Shown here piece after piece: positions 9,047 to 19,034 of a DNA stretch of 32,276 nucleotides. The notes below the pieces were generated by a model. That model was not told the origin of the DNA. It saw nothing but the letters and a program-made list of their open reading frames with translations, and made no database searches. The stretch is from NCBI RefSeq assembly GCF_020172665.1, contig NZ_CP083985.1:1944596-1976871 (forward strand), given 5' to 3'. Each line of letters starts with the position of its first letter. Position 1 is the first letter of the stretch. This DNA is from [Mycobacterium] zoologicum (lineage in GTDB: Bacteria; Actinomycetota; Actinomycetes; Mycobacteriales; Mycobacteriaceae). The position numbers were made by a program, and so were the translations under genes.

Positions 9047-10501
9047 GTGCTGGGTCCGCTGTCCGCGGGGGCACGGGTGCTCGTCACCGGCGCGGGGGTG
9101 ACCGGCCGGGCGGTATGCAGCGCGCTGGCGCCGCTGGGGGTGGACCTGAGCCTGTGCGACGACAACGCCGCCGCCCTGGGTTCGTTCACCGAGGTCACCA
9201 CCTTGAGCCCGGCTGCGGCCGCGGCGCGGATCACCGACTACGCCGTGGTGGTCACCAGCCCCGGGTTCGCCCCCGACACACCGGTGCCGGCCGCGGCGGC
9301 CCAGGCCGGGGTACCGGTCTGGGGGGATGTCGAACTGGCGTGGCGCCTGGACGCCGCCGGGCACTACGGCCCGCCGCGGCGCTGGCTGGTGGTGACCGGC
9401 ACCAACGGCAAGACCACCACCACCTCGATGCTGTACGCCATGCTGACCGCCGCCGGCCGAACCGCGCAGTTGTGCGGCAACATCGGCGACCCGGTGCTGG
9501 ACGTCCTCGGTGAGCCCGCCGAACTGCTGGCCGTCGAGTTGTCCAGCTTCCAGCTGCACTGGGCTCCGTCGGTGCGGCCGGAGGCCGGCGCGGTACTCAA
9601 CATCGCCGAAGACCACCTGGACTGGCACGGCAGCATGGCCGCCTACACCGCCGACAAGGCGCGCGCGCTGAGCGGCCGGGTGGCAGTGGTCGGGATGGAC
9701 GACGCGCATGCGGCAGCACTGCTGGGCTCGGTGCCCGCGCCGGTGCAGGTGGGTTTCCGGCTCGGCGAGCCGGCGCCCGGTGAGCTCGGCGTCATCGACG
9801 GCATGCTGATGGACCGGGCATTCGCGGACCGCCTGGTGCTGGCGCCGGTGTCGTCGATCCCGGTGCCCGGGCCGGTCGGGGTGCTCGACGCGCTGGCCGC
9901 CGCCGCGCTGGCCCGCGCCGTGGACGTGCCGGCCGAGGCGGTCGCCGATGCGCTGGCGTCGTTCCAGGTCGGGCGGCATCGCGCCGAATTGGTGGTGGTG
10001 GCCGACGGTGTCAGCTACGTCGACGACTCCAAGGCCACCAACCCGCATGCCGCCCAGGCGTCGGTGCTGGCCTATCCGCGGGTGGTGTGGGTGGCCGGTG
10101 GGTTGCTCAAGGGTGCATCCGTCGATGCCACCGTGGCCGCGGTCGCCGGTCACCTGGCCGGTGCGGTGCTGATCGGCCGTGATCGCGGCGAGGTTGCCAA
10201 GGCGTTATCACGACACGCGCCGGATGTCCCCGTCGTCCACGTTGTGACAGGCGAGGATATTGGTATGGGTGATACTGCCGTGTCTCCAGTTACTTGTGTG
10301 ACACAAGTAGCTGACGGGTCCGACGAGACGTTGAGCTCGCGGGTGATGACGGCCGTGGTTGCCGCAGCCCGTGACTTGGCCCAGCCCGGGGACACCGTGC
10401 TGCTGGCCCCGGCGGGTGCCTCCTTCGACCAGTTCTCCGGGTACGGCGCCCGGGGTGATGCGTTCGCGGCCGCCGCGCGTGCGGCGGCAGGATCGGTGTG
10501 A
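9047..10501 (+). CDS. murD: UDP-MurNAc-L-alanine:D-glutamate ligase MurD
   Basis: MurD adds D-glutamate to UDP-MurNAc-L-Ala. The 484-residue protein begins with a Rossmann-like domain ([17 protein letters not shown]), then the ATP loop [46 protein letters not shown], and the C-terminal [16 protein letters not shown] 9047 follows mraY's stop by 1 nt, with GGAGG at about 9037-9041 as ribosome site. The open frame continues upstream into mraY but no family sequence is encoded there. Residues around [15 protein letters not shown] contain a local low-GC patch with a strong palindrome (10288-10312). Confidence 0.96.
   Translation: MLGPLSAGARVLVTGAGVTGRAVCSALAPLGVDLSLCDDNAAALGSFTEVTTLSPAAAAARITDYAVVVTSPGFAPDTPVPAAAAQAGVPVWGDVELAWRLDAAGHYGPPRRWLVVTGTNGKTTTTSMLYAMLTAAGRTAQLCGNIGDPVLDVLGEPAELLAVELSSFQLHWAPSVRPEAGAVLNIAEDHLDWHGSMAAYTADKARALSGRVAVVGMDDAHAAALLGSVPAPVQVGFRLGEPAPGELGVIDGMLMDRAFADRLVLAPVSSIPVPGPVGVLDALAAAALARAVDVPAEAVADALASFQVGRHRAELVVVADGVSYVDDSKATNPHAAQASVLAYPRVVWVAGGLLKGASVDATVAAVAGHLAGAVLIGRDRGEVAKALSRHAPDVPVVHVVTGEDIGMGDTAVSPVTCVTQVADGSDETLSSRVMTAVVAAARDLAQPGDTVLLAPAGASFDQFSGYGARGDAFAAAARAAAGSV
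10288..10312. repeat. AT-rich palindrome inside murD
   Basis: TACTTGTGtgaCACAAGTA at 10291-10309 has perfect 8-bp arms around a 3-nt centre. The arms extend to 10288-10312 with one T/G position. Such an AT-rich perfect palindrome is unexpected inside a roughly 70% GC coding region. It may be an intragenic operator or an RNA hairpin; it may also be chance. Confidence 0.85.
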
Positions 10502-12021
10502 TCGGCCTGTTGGCCCGGCTGCGGCGGTCTGATCCCGCAGCCGCCGCCACCGACGGGGCCACCGCCGACAAGCCCACCAAATCCGAGCCACGCACCCGCG
10601 TCGGGGCCTGGCTGGGCCGGCCGATGACATCGTTTCACCTGATCATCGCCCTGGCCGCCCTGCTGACCACGCTGGGCCTGATCATGGTGCTGTCGGCCTC
10701 CGGGGTGGAGTCCTACGGCGTCGACGGCTCGCCGTGGCGGATCTTCGCCAAGCAGGTGCTGTGGACGGTTATCGGGCTCTTCGGCTGCTACGTGGCCCTG
10801 CGCATGCCGGTACGGTTCATGCGCCGCACCGCTTTTGCCGGCTACGCGTTCACCATCGTGCTGCTGGTGCTGGTGCTCATCCCCGGCATCGGCACCCTGT
10901 CCAACGGTTCCCGGGGCTGGTTCGTCGTCTACGGCTTCTCCATGCAGCCCTCGGAGCTGGCCAAGATCGCCTTCGCCATCTGGGGCGCGCACCTGTTGGC
11001 CAGCCGGCGCATGGATCGAGCCACCCTGAGCGAGATGCTGGTCCCGCTGGTGCCGGCGGCCGGGGTCGCACTGGTGCTGATCGTGATCCAGCCCGACCTG
11101 GGGCAGACCGTCTCGCTGGGCATCATCCTGCTGGCGTTGCTGTGGTACGCCGGGCTGCCGTTGCGGGTGTTCGGCACGTCGCTGGCCGCGATCGTCGCCG
11201 CCGCCGCGATCATGGCCGTCACCGAGGGTTACCGTTCCGACCGGGTGCGGTCGTGGCTCGACCCCGACTCCGATCTGCTGGGCGCCGGCTATCAGGCGCG
11301 CCAGGCGAAGTTCGCGCTGGCCAACGGGGGTATCTTCGGCGACGGTCTGGGCCAGGGCACGGCCAAGTGGAACTACCTGCCCAACGCGCACAACGACTTC
11401 ATCTTCGCGATCATCGGTGAGGAGCTGGGGTTCATCGGCGGGTTCGGGCTGCTGGCGCTGTTCGGGCTGTTCGCCTACACCGGCATGCGTATCGCCCGTC
11501 GCTCCGCCGACCCGTTCCTGCGGCTGCTGACGGCCACCACCACCATGTGGGTGATCGGCCAGTCGTTCATCAACGTCGGCTATGTGATCGGGCTGCTGCC
11601 GGTCACCGGAATCCAGCTGCCGTTGATCTCTGCCGGCGGAACGTCAACGGCCACAACGCTGTTCATGATCGGCATCATGGCCAATGCGGCGCGCCACGAG
11701 CCGGAGGCGGTCGCGGCGCTGCGGGCCGGCCGGGACGACCGGATGAACCGGATTCTGCGGCTGCCGCTGCCCGAGCCCTACGCGCCGACCCGGGTCGAGG
11801 CACTGCGCGACCGGCTGCGGTCCCGGCCACAGTCGGAGGGAAAGCAGCGCGGCGGTAAGCGGCCGCCGGCGCGTTCGGCCGGGCAGCGCGGCACCGCCAA
11901 GGCGACCAAGCGGGCGGTGCCTCGTGGCGCCGAGCGCGCAGGGCAAAATGGTGGCGGCCGGCGTCGCGTCGGCTCGCGTCCCACCGGTGGACGCGCTCGC
12001 GCACTGGAAGGTCAGCGTTAG
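10498..12021 (+). CDS. ftsW: Septal peptidoglycan glycosyltransferase FtsW (SEDS family)
   Basis: FtsW polymerises septal glycan from lipid II together with FtsI. The 507-residue protein has a cytoplasmic N-terminus to about residue 44, about ten membrane segments, and the SEDS landmarks [48 protein letters not shown] and a late [20 protein letters not shown] long basic tail follows from about residue 415 ([18 protein letters not shown]), typical of mycobacterial FtsW. GTG 10498 overlaps the murD stop (GTGA). The stop lies 4 bp before the chosen murG start. Confidence 0.96.
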   Translation: MIGLLARLRRSDPAAAATDGATADKPTKSEPRTRVGAWLGRPMTSFHLIIALAALLTTLGLIMVLSASGVESYGVDGSPWRIFAKQVLWTVIGLFGCYVALRMPVRFMRRTAFAGYAFTIVLLVLVLIPGIGTLSNGSRGWFVVYGFSMQPSELAKIAFAIWGAHLLASRRMDRATLSEMLVPLVPAAGVALVLIVIQPDLGQTVSLGIILLALLWYAGLPLRVFGTSLAAIVAAAAIMAVTEGYRSDRVRSWLDPDSDLLGAGYQARQAKFALANGGIFGDGLGQGTAKWNYLPNAHNDFIFAIIGEELGFIGGFGLLALFGLFAYTGMRIARRSADPFLRLLTATTTMWVIGQSFINVGYVIGLLPVTGIQLPLISAGGTSTATTLFMIGIMANAARHEPEAVAALRAGRDDRMNRILRLPLPEPYAPTRVEALRDRLRSRPQSEGKQRGGKRPPARSAGQRGTAKATKRAVPRGAERAGQNGGGRRRVGSRPTGGRARALEGQR

Positions 12022-12025
12022 CGCA

Positions 12026-13168
12026 GTGAACGACTCGGTCAGCACGCCGGCCTGCGGCGCGCCGATATCGGTGGTCCTGGCCGGCGGTGGTACCGCCGGC
12101 CATGTCGAGCCTGCGATGGCCGTCGCCGACGCGTTGCGCACCCTGGACCCCCACGTGCGGATCACCGCCTTGGGCACCGCCCGGGGCCTGGAGACCCGAC
12201 TGGTGCCGGCGCGCGGCTACGACCTGGAATTGATCACCCCGGTGCCGTTGCCCCGCAAGATCAACGCCGACCTGTTCCGGCTGCCACTGCGGGTGGTGCG
12301 TGCCGTGCGGCAGACCCGGGCGCTGCTGCGCGCCGTGCAGGCCGACGTGGTGATCGGATTCGGCGGCTACGTAGCGCTGCCGGCCTACCTGGCCGCCCGC
12401 GGCGTAGGCCGCCGCGTGCCGGTGGTGATCCACGAGGCCAACGCCCGTGCCGGGCTGGCCAACCGGGTCGGCGTTCGGGGCGCTCAGCGGGTGCTCTCGG
12501 CGGTCGGGGACTGCGGGCTGGCCGATCCGGAGGTGGTCGGGGTGCCGGTTCGGGCGGCCATCACCTCCCTGGACCGCGCGGCACTGCGAGCGGAGGCCCG
12601 CGCTGAGTTCGGCTTCGCCGACGATGCCCGGGTGCTGCTGGTGTTCGGCGGCTCGCAAGGCGCCCGCTCGATCAACCAGGCGGTGTCGGGTGCGGCCAAA
12701 CAACTTGCGGCCGCAGGCGTTTCGGTGCTGCACGCACACGGGCCCAAGAACACCCTGGAATTGCCGAAGCCGGCCGCAGGTGACCCGCCCTACGTCGCGG
12801 TGCCGTATCTGGACCGGATGGACCTGGCGTATGCGGCCGCCGACCTGGCGATCTGCCGGTCCGGGGCGATGACGGTCGCCGAGGTCTCGGCAGTGGGCCT
12901 GCCGGCGGTCTACGTGCCGCTGCCGATCGGCAACGGCGAACAACGGCTCAACGCGCTGCCGGTGGTCGACGCCGGTGGTGGCCTGCTCGTCGACGATGCT
13001 GCGCTCACACCGGAATTCGTGGCCGACACGGTGGCCGGGCTGCTCACCGACGAACCCCGGCTGGCGGCCATGACCACCGCCGCCGCTCAGGCCGGGCACC
13101 CCGAGGCCGCTCTGCGGGTGGCTTCCGTCGCGCTGGAAGTCGCGAGCGCAGCGAGGGGCGGCCAGTGA
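12026..13168 (+). CDS. murG: Lipid II synthase MurG (GlcNAc transferase)
   Basis: MurG transfers GlcNAc from UDP-GlcNAc to lipid I, forming lipid II on the cytoplasmic face. The 380-residue protein has the N-terminal G-loop [48 protein letters not shown], the second-domain loop [13 protein letters not shown], and the UDP-GlcNAc region [17 protein letters not shown] with [12 protein letters not shown] 12026 is the first start after the ftsW stop and gives an N-terminus (MNDSVSTPA) like other mycobacterial MurG. A GGAAGG at 12006-12011 is rather distant. Its last 13 residues ([13 protein letters not shown]) are duplicated just downstream. Confidence 0.94.
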   Translation: MNDSVSTPACGAPISVVLAGGGTAGHVEPAMAVADALRTLDPHVRITALGTARGLETRLVPARGYDLELITPVPLPRKINADLFRLPLRVVRAVRQTRALLRAVQADVVIGFGGYVALPAYLAARGVGRRVPVVIHEANARAGLANRVGVRGAQRVLSAVGDCGLADPEVVGVPVRAAITSLDRAALRAEARAEFGFADDARVLLVFGGSQGARSINQAVSGAAKQLAAAGVSVLHAHGPKNTLELPKPAAGDPPYVAVPYLDRMDLAYAAADLAICRSGAMTVAEVSAVGLPAVYVPLPIGNGEQRLNALPVVDAGGGLLVDDAALTPEFVADTVAGLLTDEPRLAAMTTAAAQAGHPEAALRVASVALEVASAARGGQ

Positions 13169-13234
13169 GCGGCATGAGCAGGGTCGCGCTGGAAGTCGCG
13201 AGCGTAGCGAGGGGCGGCCAGTGAGCGGCATGAG
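13127..13234 (+). repeat. 56-bp tandem duplication at the murG/murC junction
   Basis: The segments starting at 13127 and 13183 match at 51 of 52 positions (C at 13149, T at 13205), a head-to-tail duplication with a 56-bp unit. Each copy contains the last codons of murG, the GTGA stop/start overlap and the first codons of murC. The unit itself holds GCGAGCGCAGCGAGGGGCGG, which resembles GC-rich dispersed repeats, so a repeat-driven origin is possible. Confidence 0.97.
13165..13224 (+). CDS. 19-codon mini-ORF bridging murG and murC
   Basis: GTG 13165 is the ancestral-type murC start, overlapping the murG stop as GTGA. After the duplication this frame reads [19 protein letters not shown] and stops at TGA 13222-13224, which overlaps the murC start GTG 13221. 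It repeats the murG C-terminus almost exactly ([13 protein letters not shown] in murG). It may be translated as a passive relay that keeps murG-murC coupling. No function of the peptide itself is implied. Confidence 0.4.
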   Translation: MSGMSRVALEVASVARGGQ

Positions 13235-14705
13235 TGCCCAGCAGCTGCCGCCGGAACTGAGCCGGGTGCACATGGTCGGCATCGGGGGAGCAGGCATGTC
13301 CGGCATCGCCCGCATCCTGCTGGACCGCGGCGGCCTGGTGTCGGGCTCAGATGCCAAGGAGTCCCGTGGGATTCACGCGCTGCGGGCCCGCGGCGCTCAG
13401 GTCCGTATCGGCCACGACGCCTCGGCACTGGACCTGTTGCCCGGCGGGGTCACCACCGTGGTCACCACGCATGCGGCGATCCCCAAGACCAACCCCGAAC
13501 TCGTCGAGGCGCGCCGGCGCGGCATCCCGGTGGTGCTGCGCCCGGCGGTGCTGGCCAAGCTGATGGCCGGGCGCACCAGCTTGATGATCACCGGCACACA
13601 CGGCAAGACCACCACCACCTCAATGCTGGTGGTGGCACTGCAGCACTGCGGGCTGGACCCTTCCTTCGCGGTCGGCGGCGAATTGGGCTCTGCCGGTTCG
13701 GGAGCCGGAACCAACGCCCACCACGGCAGCGGCCCGCTGTTTGTCGCCGAGGCCGACGAGAGCGACGGCTCACTGTTGGAGTACACGCCGAATGTGGCGG
13801 TGGTGACCAACATCGAAGCCGACCACCTGGATTTCTTCGGCAGCGCCGAGGCCTACACCCAGGTGTTCGACGCGTTCGTGGAACGTATCGCGCCGGGTGG
13901 GGCCGCGGTGGTGTGTGTCGACGACGCCGGGTCCGCGGAGCTGGCCGATCGTACTGCGGCACAGGGTATCCGGGTGTTGCGCTACGGTACCGCCGGACCT
14001 GGGCGAGGTGAGCTTGCCGCAACAATGCTGAGCTGGGAGCAGCACGGCACCGGTGCGGTCGCCGAGATCGCCCTGACCGGCGCGGATCAGCCGCGGACCA
14101 TGCGACTTTCGGTTCCCGGCCGACACATGGCGCTCAATGCGCTGGGGGCGCTGCTGGCGGCAATCGAGGTCGGCGCGCCACTGGATGCGGTGCTCGACGG
14201 TCTGGCCGGGTTCGACGGGGTGCGCCGACGCTTCGAGTTGGTGGGGTCGGGTGGGTCGGTGCGGGTCTTCGACGACTACGCGCACCATCCCACCGAGATC
14301 GCCGCGACGCTGCACGCGGTGCGGGCTCTGCTCAACGAGGGTGGCACCGGGCGTAGCCTGGTGGTGTTCCAACCGCATCTGTACTCGCGGACAAAGACTT
14401 TCGCCGCTGACTTCGGCCGCGCTCTTGACGGTGCCGACGAGGTGTTCGTGCTCGACGTCTACGGCGCTCGCGAGCAGCCGTTGCCGGGAGTCAGCGGGGC
14501 CAGTGTCGTCGAGCACGTGACCGTGCCGGTGCACTATCTGCCGGATTTCGCCGCGGTGCCCGACGCGGTGGCAGCGGCGGCCGGTCCCGGTGACGTGATC
14601 GTCACGATGGGTGCCGGCGACGTCACGGTGTTGGGCCCGGAGATCGTGACCGCGCTGCGGGTGCGGGCCAACCGGACGCCGCCCGGCCGCCCGAGCGTGT
14701 TGTGA
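13221..14705 (+). CDS. murC: UDP-MurNAc:L-alanine ligase MurC
   Basis: MurC attaches L-alanine to UDP-MurNAc, the first stem-peptide step. The 494-residue protein has an N-terminal Rossmann part ([20 protein letters not shown]), the ATP loop [47 protein letters not shown] and the C-terminal [19 protein letters not shown] 13221 ([10 protein letters not shown]) is chosen because it keeps the GTGA overlap with the preceding mini-ORF; ATG 13230 is the alternative. The start lies in the second copy of the 56-bp duplication. The murC stop overlaps ftsQ (GTGA). Confidence 0.96.
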   Translation: MSGMSAQQLPPELSRVHMVGIGGAGMSGIARILLDRGGLVSGSDAKESRGIHALRARGAQVRIGHDASALDLLPGGVTTVVTTHAAIPKTNPELVEARRRGIPVVLRPAVLAKLMAGRTSLMITGTHGKTTTTSMLVVALQHCGLDPSFAVGGELGSAGSGAGTNAHHGSGPLFVAEADESDGSLLEYTPNVAVVTNIEADHLDFFGSAEAYTQVFDAFVERIAPGGAAVVCVDDAGSAELADRTAAQGIRVLRYGTAGPGRGELAATMLSWEQHGTGAVAEIALTGADQPRTMRLSVPGRHMALNALGALLAAIEVGAPLDAVLDGLAGFDGVRRRFELVGSGGSVRVFDDYAHHPTEIAATLHAVRALLNEGGTGRSLVVFQPHLYSRTKTFAADFGRALDGADEVFVLDVYGAREQPLPGVSGASVVEHVTVPVHYLPDFAAVPDAVAAAAGPGDVIVTMGAGDVTVLGPEIVTALRVRANRTPPGRPSVL

Positions 14706-15649
14706 GCACGCCGCCCGAAGACCCAGACGCCGTACCAGAAGAGCCGGCGCCCCAGGGGTCTGCCGAGGAGCAGCAGGCCGACGCCGAGGGCGAGCCGGCG
14801 GCGGGGGATGAAGCGGCGGGGGAGCAGGCCGACGAAGAGGGACCGCGGCGGCGGGCTCGACGGGAGCGGGCCGAGCGGCGAGCCGCGCAAGCCCGCGCGG
14901 AGGCCATCGAGCAGGCCCGGCGGGAAGCCAAGCGGCGCATCCGCGCGAATGCGGGCGAACCGGCGAAACGTCTTCCGCGGGGCACCATTCGGGGCCTGAA
15001 GATGGTGCTGGCCATGATTCTGGCGATGCTGGGCGTCGTCGGCCTGGGGCTGATCCTGTACTTCACCCCGGCGATGTCGGTGCGCGACATCGAGGTCACC
15101 GGACTTGCGGCACTGTCCCGCGACGAGGTGGTGGCCGTCGCCGACGTGCAACTGGGGACTCCGCTGTTGCAGATCGACACCGGTGCGGTCGCCGAGCGGG
15201 TCGCGACGATCCGGCGGGTGGCCAGCACCCGGGTGCAGCGGCAGTACCCGTCGGCGTTGGGAATCGCGGTGATCGAGCGCGTCGCCGTGGTGTTCAAGGA
15301 CTACCCGGACGGGCCGCACCTGTTCGACCGCGACGGGGTCGACTTCGCGACGGCGCCGCCACCGCCGGGGCTGCCGGTGTTCGACGTCGACAACCCCGGC
15401 CCGAGCGACCCGGCCAGCCGCGCGGCGCTGCAGGTGATGACGGCCCTGGCGCCGGAGGTCGCCGGGCAGATCGGTCGGGTGGCTGCCCCGTCGGTCGCAT
15501 CGATCACGCTGACGTTGGCCGACGGCCGGGTGGTGGTCTGGGGCAACACGGACCGTACCCCCGAAAAGGCGCAGAAGCTGGCGGCGCTGCTCACCCAGCC
15601 CGGCCACACCTATGACGTGTCGAGTCCGGATCTGCCGACCGTCCGCTAG
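14702..15649 (+). CDS. ftsQ: Cell division protein FtsQ
   Basis: FtsQ is a bitopic divisome protein that scaffolds FtsB and FtsL. The 315-residue product has a long charged cytoplasmic part (residues 1-98, acidic then [19 protein letters not shown]), one membrane segment at about 100-120 ([19 protein letters not shown]), a POTRA domain beginning [19 protein letters not shown], and a beta domain ending near the C-terminus ([14 protein letters not shown]). The length agrees with mycobacterial FtsQ. GTG 14702 overlaps the murC stop. A 300-bp gap follows before ftsZ. Confidence 0.93.
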   Translation: MSTPPEDPDAVPEEPAPQGSAEEQQADAEGEPAAGDEAAGEQADEEGPRRRARRERAERRAAQARAEAIEQARREAKRRIRANAGEPAKRLPRGTIRGLKMVLAMILAMLGVVGLGLILYFTPAMSVRDIEVTGLAALSRDEVVAVADVQLGTPLLQIDTGAVAERVATIRRVASTRVQRQYPSALGIAVIERVAVVFKDYPDGPHLFDRDGVDFATAPPPPGLPVFDVDNPGPSDPASRAALQVMTALAPEVAGQIGRVAAPSVASITLTLADGRVVVWGNTDRTPEKAQKLAALLTQPGHTYDVSSPDLPTVR

Positions 15650-15668
15650 CCCGGTAGCCCTGCCTCGG

Positions 15669-15730
15669 CGCCGAGGCGGAATCTCACGACGCGACACGCG
15701 GTGAGGGTGTCGGGAGATTCCGTCTCGGCG
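15669..15730 (+). other. Large stem-loop in the ftsQ-ftsZ gap, with a competing palindrome
   Basis: Arms CGCCGAGGCGGAATCTC (15669-15685) and GAGATTCCGTCTCGGCG (15714-15730) pair at 16 of 17 positions, with a G-U at the other. Inside, GACAC (15693-15697) pairs with GTGTC (15707-15711). The left arm also belongs to a separate 16-bp palindrome, GCCTCGGCGCCGAGGC (15662-15677), so two exclusive folds are possible. There is no T-run after either, so a classical terminator is not shown. It could attenuate read-through from ftsQ, or act at DNA level. Confidence 0.75.
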
Positions 15731-15841
15731 GAGATCAGGAGACAGCAGCTATCGGCTCCCGGAAAATTCGCGGGCATGTCTCGGCGCGTCGGCGCCGACC
15801 ACGGTGACGGCGGCCCTACTGTGGCGGTTGCGCGGAACAAC

Positions 15842-15870
15842 TTGACATAACTCTAAGCCTATGGTTGAGG
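15842..15870 (+). promoter_or_regulatory. Putative ftsZ promoter region
   Basis: TTGACA at 15842-15847 is a perfect -35 word in an AT-richer patch about 100 bp before the ftsZ ATG. I see no good -10 at standard spacing; TATGGT at 15860 is too close and TTGAGG at 15865 is poor. Mycobacterial ftsZ is known to have its own promoters between ftsQ and ftsZ, which makes the location credible. Confidence 0.35.
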
Positions 15871-15949
15871 TTGAGGGTTTGCCAGGGGCTTGCGTGGCAG
15901 GACTTGACCCCAGAGAGGAATCCAATCCCACCAGGGAGGAAGACGAACG

Positions 15950-17110
15950 ATGACCCCACCGCACAACTATCTGGCCGTCATCAAAGTCGTGGGTATCGGT
16001 GGTGGCGGCGTCAATGCCGTCAACCGGATGATCGAGCAGGGCCTCAAGGGCGTTGAGTTCATCGCGATCAACACCGATGCGCAGGCTCTGCTGATGAGCG
16101 ACGCCGACGTCAAGCTCGACGTCGGCCGTGACTCCACGCGCGGCCTCGGCGCCGGCGCCGACCCCGAAGTCGGACGGCGCGCCGCCGAAGACGCCAAGGA
16201 CGAGATCGAGGAGCTGCTGCGCGGCGCCGACATGGTATTCGTCACCGCCGGCGAGGGCGGCGGCACCGGGACAGGTGGTGCCCCGGTGGTCGCGACCATC
16301 GCGCGCAAGCTCGGTGCGTTGACCGTCGGCGTGGTCACCCGGCCGTTCTCCTTCGAGGGCAAGCGGCGCAGCAACCAGGCCGAGAACGGCATCAACTCGT
16401 TGCGGGAGAGCTGCGACACCCTGATCGTGATCCCCAACGACCGGCTCCTGCAGATGGGCGACGCCGAGGTCTCGCTGATGGACGCGTTCCGCAGCGCCGA
16501 CGAGGTGCTGCTCAACGGTGTCCAGGGCATCACCGACCTGATCACCACCCCGGGCCTGATCAACGTCGACTTTGCCGACGTCAAGGGCATCATGAGCGGT
16601 GCGGGCACCGCTCTGATGGGCATCGGGTCGGCGCGCGGCGACGGCCGGGCCCTCAAGGCCGCCGAGGTCGCGATCAACTCGCCGCTGCTGGAGGCATCGA
16701 TGGAGGGCGCCCAGGGCGTGCTGATGTCGGTTGCCGGCGGCAGCGACCTGGGCCTGTTCGAGATCAACGAGGCCGCCTCGCTGGTCCAGGAGGCGGCGCA
16801 CCCCGAGGCCAACATCATCTTCGGCACCGTGATCGACGACTCGCTCGGCGACGAGGTGCGGGTGACGGTGATCGCGGCGGGCTTCGACTCGGTCGGTTCG
16901 GGCCGCAAGCCGGTGACCAGCGCGCCCGGCCAGGCTCGGCACGCGATGGCCCCCGGCCAGGCCGGCAAGGTCACCTCTTCGCTGTTCGACCCGGTCGAAG
17001 CGGTCAGCATGCCCGCGCCCACCAACGGTGCCACGGTCAGCGTCGGCGGAGGCCGTGACGACGGCGATGACGACGACGACGTCGACGTCCCGCCGTTCAT
17101 GCGCCACTAG
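15950..17110 (+). CDS. ftsZ: Cell division GTPase FtsZ
   Basis: The tubulin homologue that assembles the Z-ring. The 386-residue protein has the N-terminal [15 protein letters not shown], the tubulin signature [11 protein letters not shown] at about 103-113, [20 protein letters not shown] with the catalytic T7-loop, and the C-terminal tail [13 protein letters not shown]. That tail carries the short acidic-hydrophobic peptide that binds SepF and FtsW in mycobacteria. ATG 15950 is preceded by GGGAGGAAG at about 15933-15941. The stop abuts the pgeF ATG with no gap. Confidence 0.98.
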   Translation: MTPPHNYLAVIKVVGIGGGGVNAVNRMIEQGLKGVEFIAINTDAQALLMSDADVKLDVGRDSTRGLGAGADPEVGRRAAEDAKDEIEELLRGADMVFVTAGEGGGTGTGGAPVVATIARKLGALTVGVVTRPFSFEGKRRSNQAENGINSLRESCDTLIVIPNDRLLQMGDAEVSLMDAFRSADEVLLNGVQGITDLITTPGLINVDFADVKGIMSGAGTALMGIGSARGDGRALKAAEVAINSPLLEASMEGAQGVLMSVAGGSDLGLFEINEAASLVQEAAHPEANIIFGTVIDDSLGDEVRVTVIAAGFDSVGSGRKPVTSAPGQARHAMAPGQAGKVTSSLFDPVEAVSMPAPTNGATVSVGGGRDDGDDDDDVDVPPFMRH

Positions 17111-17827
17111 ATGGCCTTTCGTGTCCGGCGGGTGACGACCACCCGCACCGGTGGGGTGTCGAAGGCTCCGTTCGACAGTTTCAACCTCGGTGATCACGTC
17201 GGCGACGACCCAATAGCGGTGGCGGCCAACAGATCACGGCTGGCCAAGGCCACCGGTCTGGGTCCCGACCGCCTGGTCTGGATGAACCAGGTGCACAGCG
17301 ACCGCGTCGCGGTGGTAGACGGTCCGCAGGCCGGCGTCGTCGGCGGTGAGCAGGGCGTCGACGCTCTGGTCACCACGGTGCCCCGGCTGGCGATGGTGGT
17401 GGTGACCGCCGACTGCGTTCCGGTGCTGATGGCCGATTCGCGTGCCGGGGTGATCGCGGCGGTACACGCCGGCCGGGTCGGCGCCCAGAACGGCGTGGTG
17501 GTTCGAACGCTGGAGGCGATGCTGACCGCGGGTGCGCACGCCGGCGACATCTCGGTGCTGCTGGGCCCGGCGGTCAGCGGGCTGCACTACGAGGTGCCGG
17601 CGGCGATGGCCGAGGAGGTCGAGGCGGCACTGCCGGGCAGTCGCACCCAGACCTCGGGCGGCACGCCGGGTCTGGATCTGCGCGCCGGAATCGCCCGGCA
17701 GCTAACGGAGTTGGGGGTGCAGGCCATCGACGTCGATCCGCGCTGCACGGCCGCCGACCCGAAGCTGTTCAGTCATCGACGGGACGGGCGCACCGGCCGG
17801 CTCGCCTCGCTGGTGTGGCTGGAATGA
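17111..17827 (+). CDS. pgeF: Peptidoglycan editing factor PgeF (YfiH, DUF152 family)
   Basis: A 238-residue member of the YfiH family, formerly called multicopper polyphenol oxidase or laccase-domain proteins. In E. coli it removes wrongly built muropeptide precursors (L-Ser instead of L-Ala). Seen here: FNLGDHVGDDPIAVAANR, WMNQVHSDRVAVVDG, TADCVPVLMAD, AVHAGRVGAQNGVV and CTAADPKLFSHRRDGRTGR, which supply the usual Cys and two His metal ligands. The common VHAGWRG motif reads VHAGRVG here. ATG 17111 directly follows the ftsZ stop, so the genes are very likely co-transcribed. The yggS gene usually found next in mycobacteria is missing. Confidence 0.9.
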   Translation: MAFRVRRVTTTRTGGVSKAPFDSFNLGDHVGDDPIAVAANRSRLAKATGLGPDRLVWMNQVHSDRVAVVDGPQAGVVGGEQGVDALVTTVPRLAMVVVTADCVPVLMADSRAGVIAAVHAGRVGAQNGVVVRTLEAMLTAGAHAGDISVLLGPAVSGLHYEVPAAMAEEVEAALPGSRTQTSGGTPGLDLRAGIARQLTELGVQAIDVDPRCTAADPKLFSHRRDGRTGRLASLVWLE

Positions 17828-17918
17828 GCCGACGGTCGTTTACGCCGACGCGACCGGTGAAAACGACTGCGTCTGTCCGCGTGTCGGTGCCGAGTCAACG
17901 AGCCCGCGGCCGTTACCG

Positions 17919-17955
17919 TCACCATTACTAGTCACTTCAGTCACACCTTTATCAC
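17919..17955 (+). promoter_or_regulatory. TCAC-rich cluster upstream of sepF
   Basis: TCAC occurs at 17919, 17932, 17941 and 17952 within 37 bp, including AGTCAC twice (17930-17935, 17939-17944). The stretch is AT-richer than its surroundings and lies 28 bp before the sepF ATG, so it probably contains the sepF promoter. No known regulator site is recognised. Confidence 0.3.
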
Positions 17956-17982
17956 GGTCATCAGCCTAGAAGGGTCCATAGG

Positions 17983-18642
17983 ATGAGCACACTCCACAAG
18001 GTCAAGGCCTACTTCGGGATGGCTCCAATGGAGGACTACGACGACGACTACTACGACGACGGCGACGACTCGCGCGACTACGCGCCCCGGGGCGAGCGGT
18101 TCTCCGAGGACGTGTTCGACAGAGCGGCCGGCCGCGGGGAGGGTCGCTATGACGACCGCTTCGAGGACCGCGACTACGACGACGCCCCGGGCGGCTACCG
18201 GGGCGGCTACGAGGACGAGGGCCGTTACCGCGGCCGCGAATTCGAGCGTCCCCGCGAATTCGAGCGCTCCCGCTTCTCCTCCCTGCGTGGCGGCGGGTCG
18301 ACCCGCGGCGCCCTGGCCATGGAACCGCGCCGCATGGCGCAGATGTTCGACGAGAGCAGCCCGCTGTCGAAGATCACCACGCTGCGGCCCAAGGACTACA
18401 GCGAGGCCCGCACCATCGGTGAGCGGTTCCGCGACGGCACCCCGGTGATCATGGATCTGGTGTCTATGGACAACGCCGACGCCAAGCGGCTCGTCGACTT
18501 CGCCGCCGGCCTGGCGTTCGCTCTGCGCGGGTCGTTCGACAAGGTCGCGACCAAGGTCTTCCTGCTGTCGCCGGCCGACGTCGACGTCTCTCCCGAGGAG
18601 CGCCGCCGCATCGCCGAGACCGGCTTCTACGCGTATCGGTAG
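17983..18642 (+). CDS. sepF: Cell division protein SepF
   Basis: SepF anchors FtsZ to the membrane in Actinobacteria, which lack FtsA. The 219-residue protein starts with the amphipathic membrane-binding helix [19 protein letters not shown] long acidic, Tyr- and Arg-rich linker follows to about residue 120 ([16 protein letters not shown]). The globular SepF/DUF552 domain begins near [19 protein letters not shown] and contains [20 protein letters not shown] and [15 protein letters not shown]. The upstream gap is 155 bp. Confidence is high because all domain landmarks are intact. Confidence 0.95.
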   Translation: MSTLHKVKAYFGMAPMEDYDDDYYDDGDDSRDYAPRGERFSEDVFDRAAGRGEGRYDDRFEDRDYDDAPGGYRGGYEDEGRYRGREFERPREFERSRFSSLRGGGSTRGALAMEPRRMAQMFDESSPLSKITTLRPKDYSEARTIGERFRDGTPVIMDLVSMDNADAKRLVDFAAGLAFALRGSFDKVATKVFLLSPADVDVSPEERRRIAETGFYAYR

Positions 18643-18711
18643 GCTGGTCCACGGCCGTACCGGTCAGCGATGCTGATGCGGACACACCCTCGTCAGTAAG
18701 GTCGAATTCCG

Positions 18712-19002
18712 TTGGCGCTGTTCTTCACCATTCTTGGTGTCGCCCTGTTTCTCTTCTGGCTGCTGCTGATCGCCCGGATCGTCATCGAGTTCATCCGCTC
18801 GTTCAGCCGGGATTGGCATCCGACGGGCATCACCGTGGTGATCCTGGAGCTGATCATGAGCATCACCGATCCGCCGGTGTTGCTGCTGCGCCGCCTCATA
18901 CCTCAGCTCACGATCGGTGCGGTGCGCATCGATCTGTCGATCATGGTGCTGTTGCTGATCGCGTTCGTCGGTATGGAGATGGCGCTGCAGCACGCCGCTT
19001 GA
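18712..19002 (+). CDS. YggT family membrane protein
   Basis: A 96-residue integral membrane protein with two hydrophobic stretches (LFFTILGVALFLFWLLLIAR at the start and LSIMVLLLIAFVGMEMAL at the end) and the YggT core RSFSRDWHPTGITVVILE / ITDPPVLLLRRLIP. It corresponds to Rv2146c in M. tuberculosis, which has the same length by memory. The start is TTG 18712, with AAGG about 13 nt upstream, so initiation may be weak. The family is linked to division and osmotic tolerance, but the molecular role is not established. Confidence 0.9.
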   Translation: MALFFTILGVALFLFWLLLIARIVIEFIRSFSRDWHPTGITVVILELIMSITDPPVLLLRRLIPQLTIGAVRIDLSIMVLLLIAFVGMEMALQHAA

Positions 19003-19034
19003 AAGACACCGCTTGAGAGGCGCCGCCTGCCGGG

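Noticed and set aside
15669..15730. Calling the ftsQ-ftsZ hairpin a Rho-independent terminator
   Set aside because: No T-run follows the stem, and ftsZ needs either read-through or its own promoters; kept as an undefined structure.
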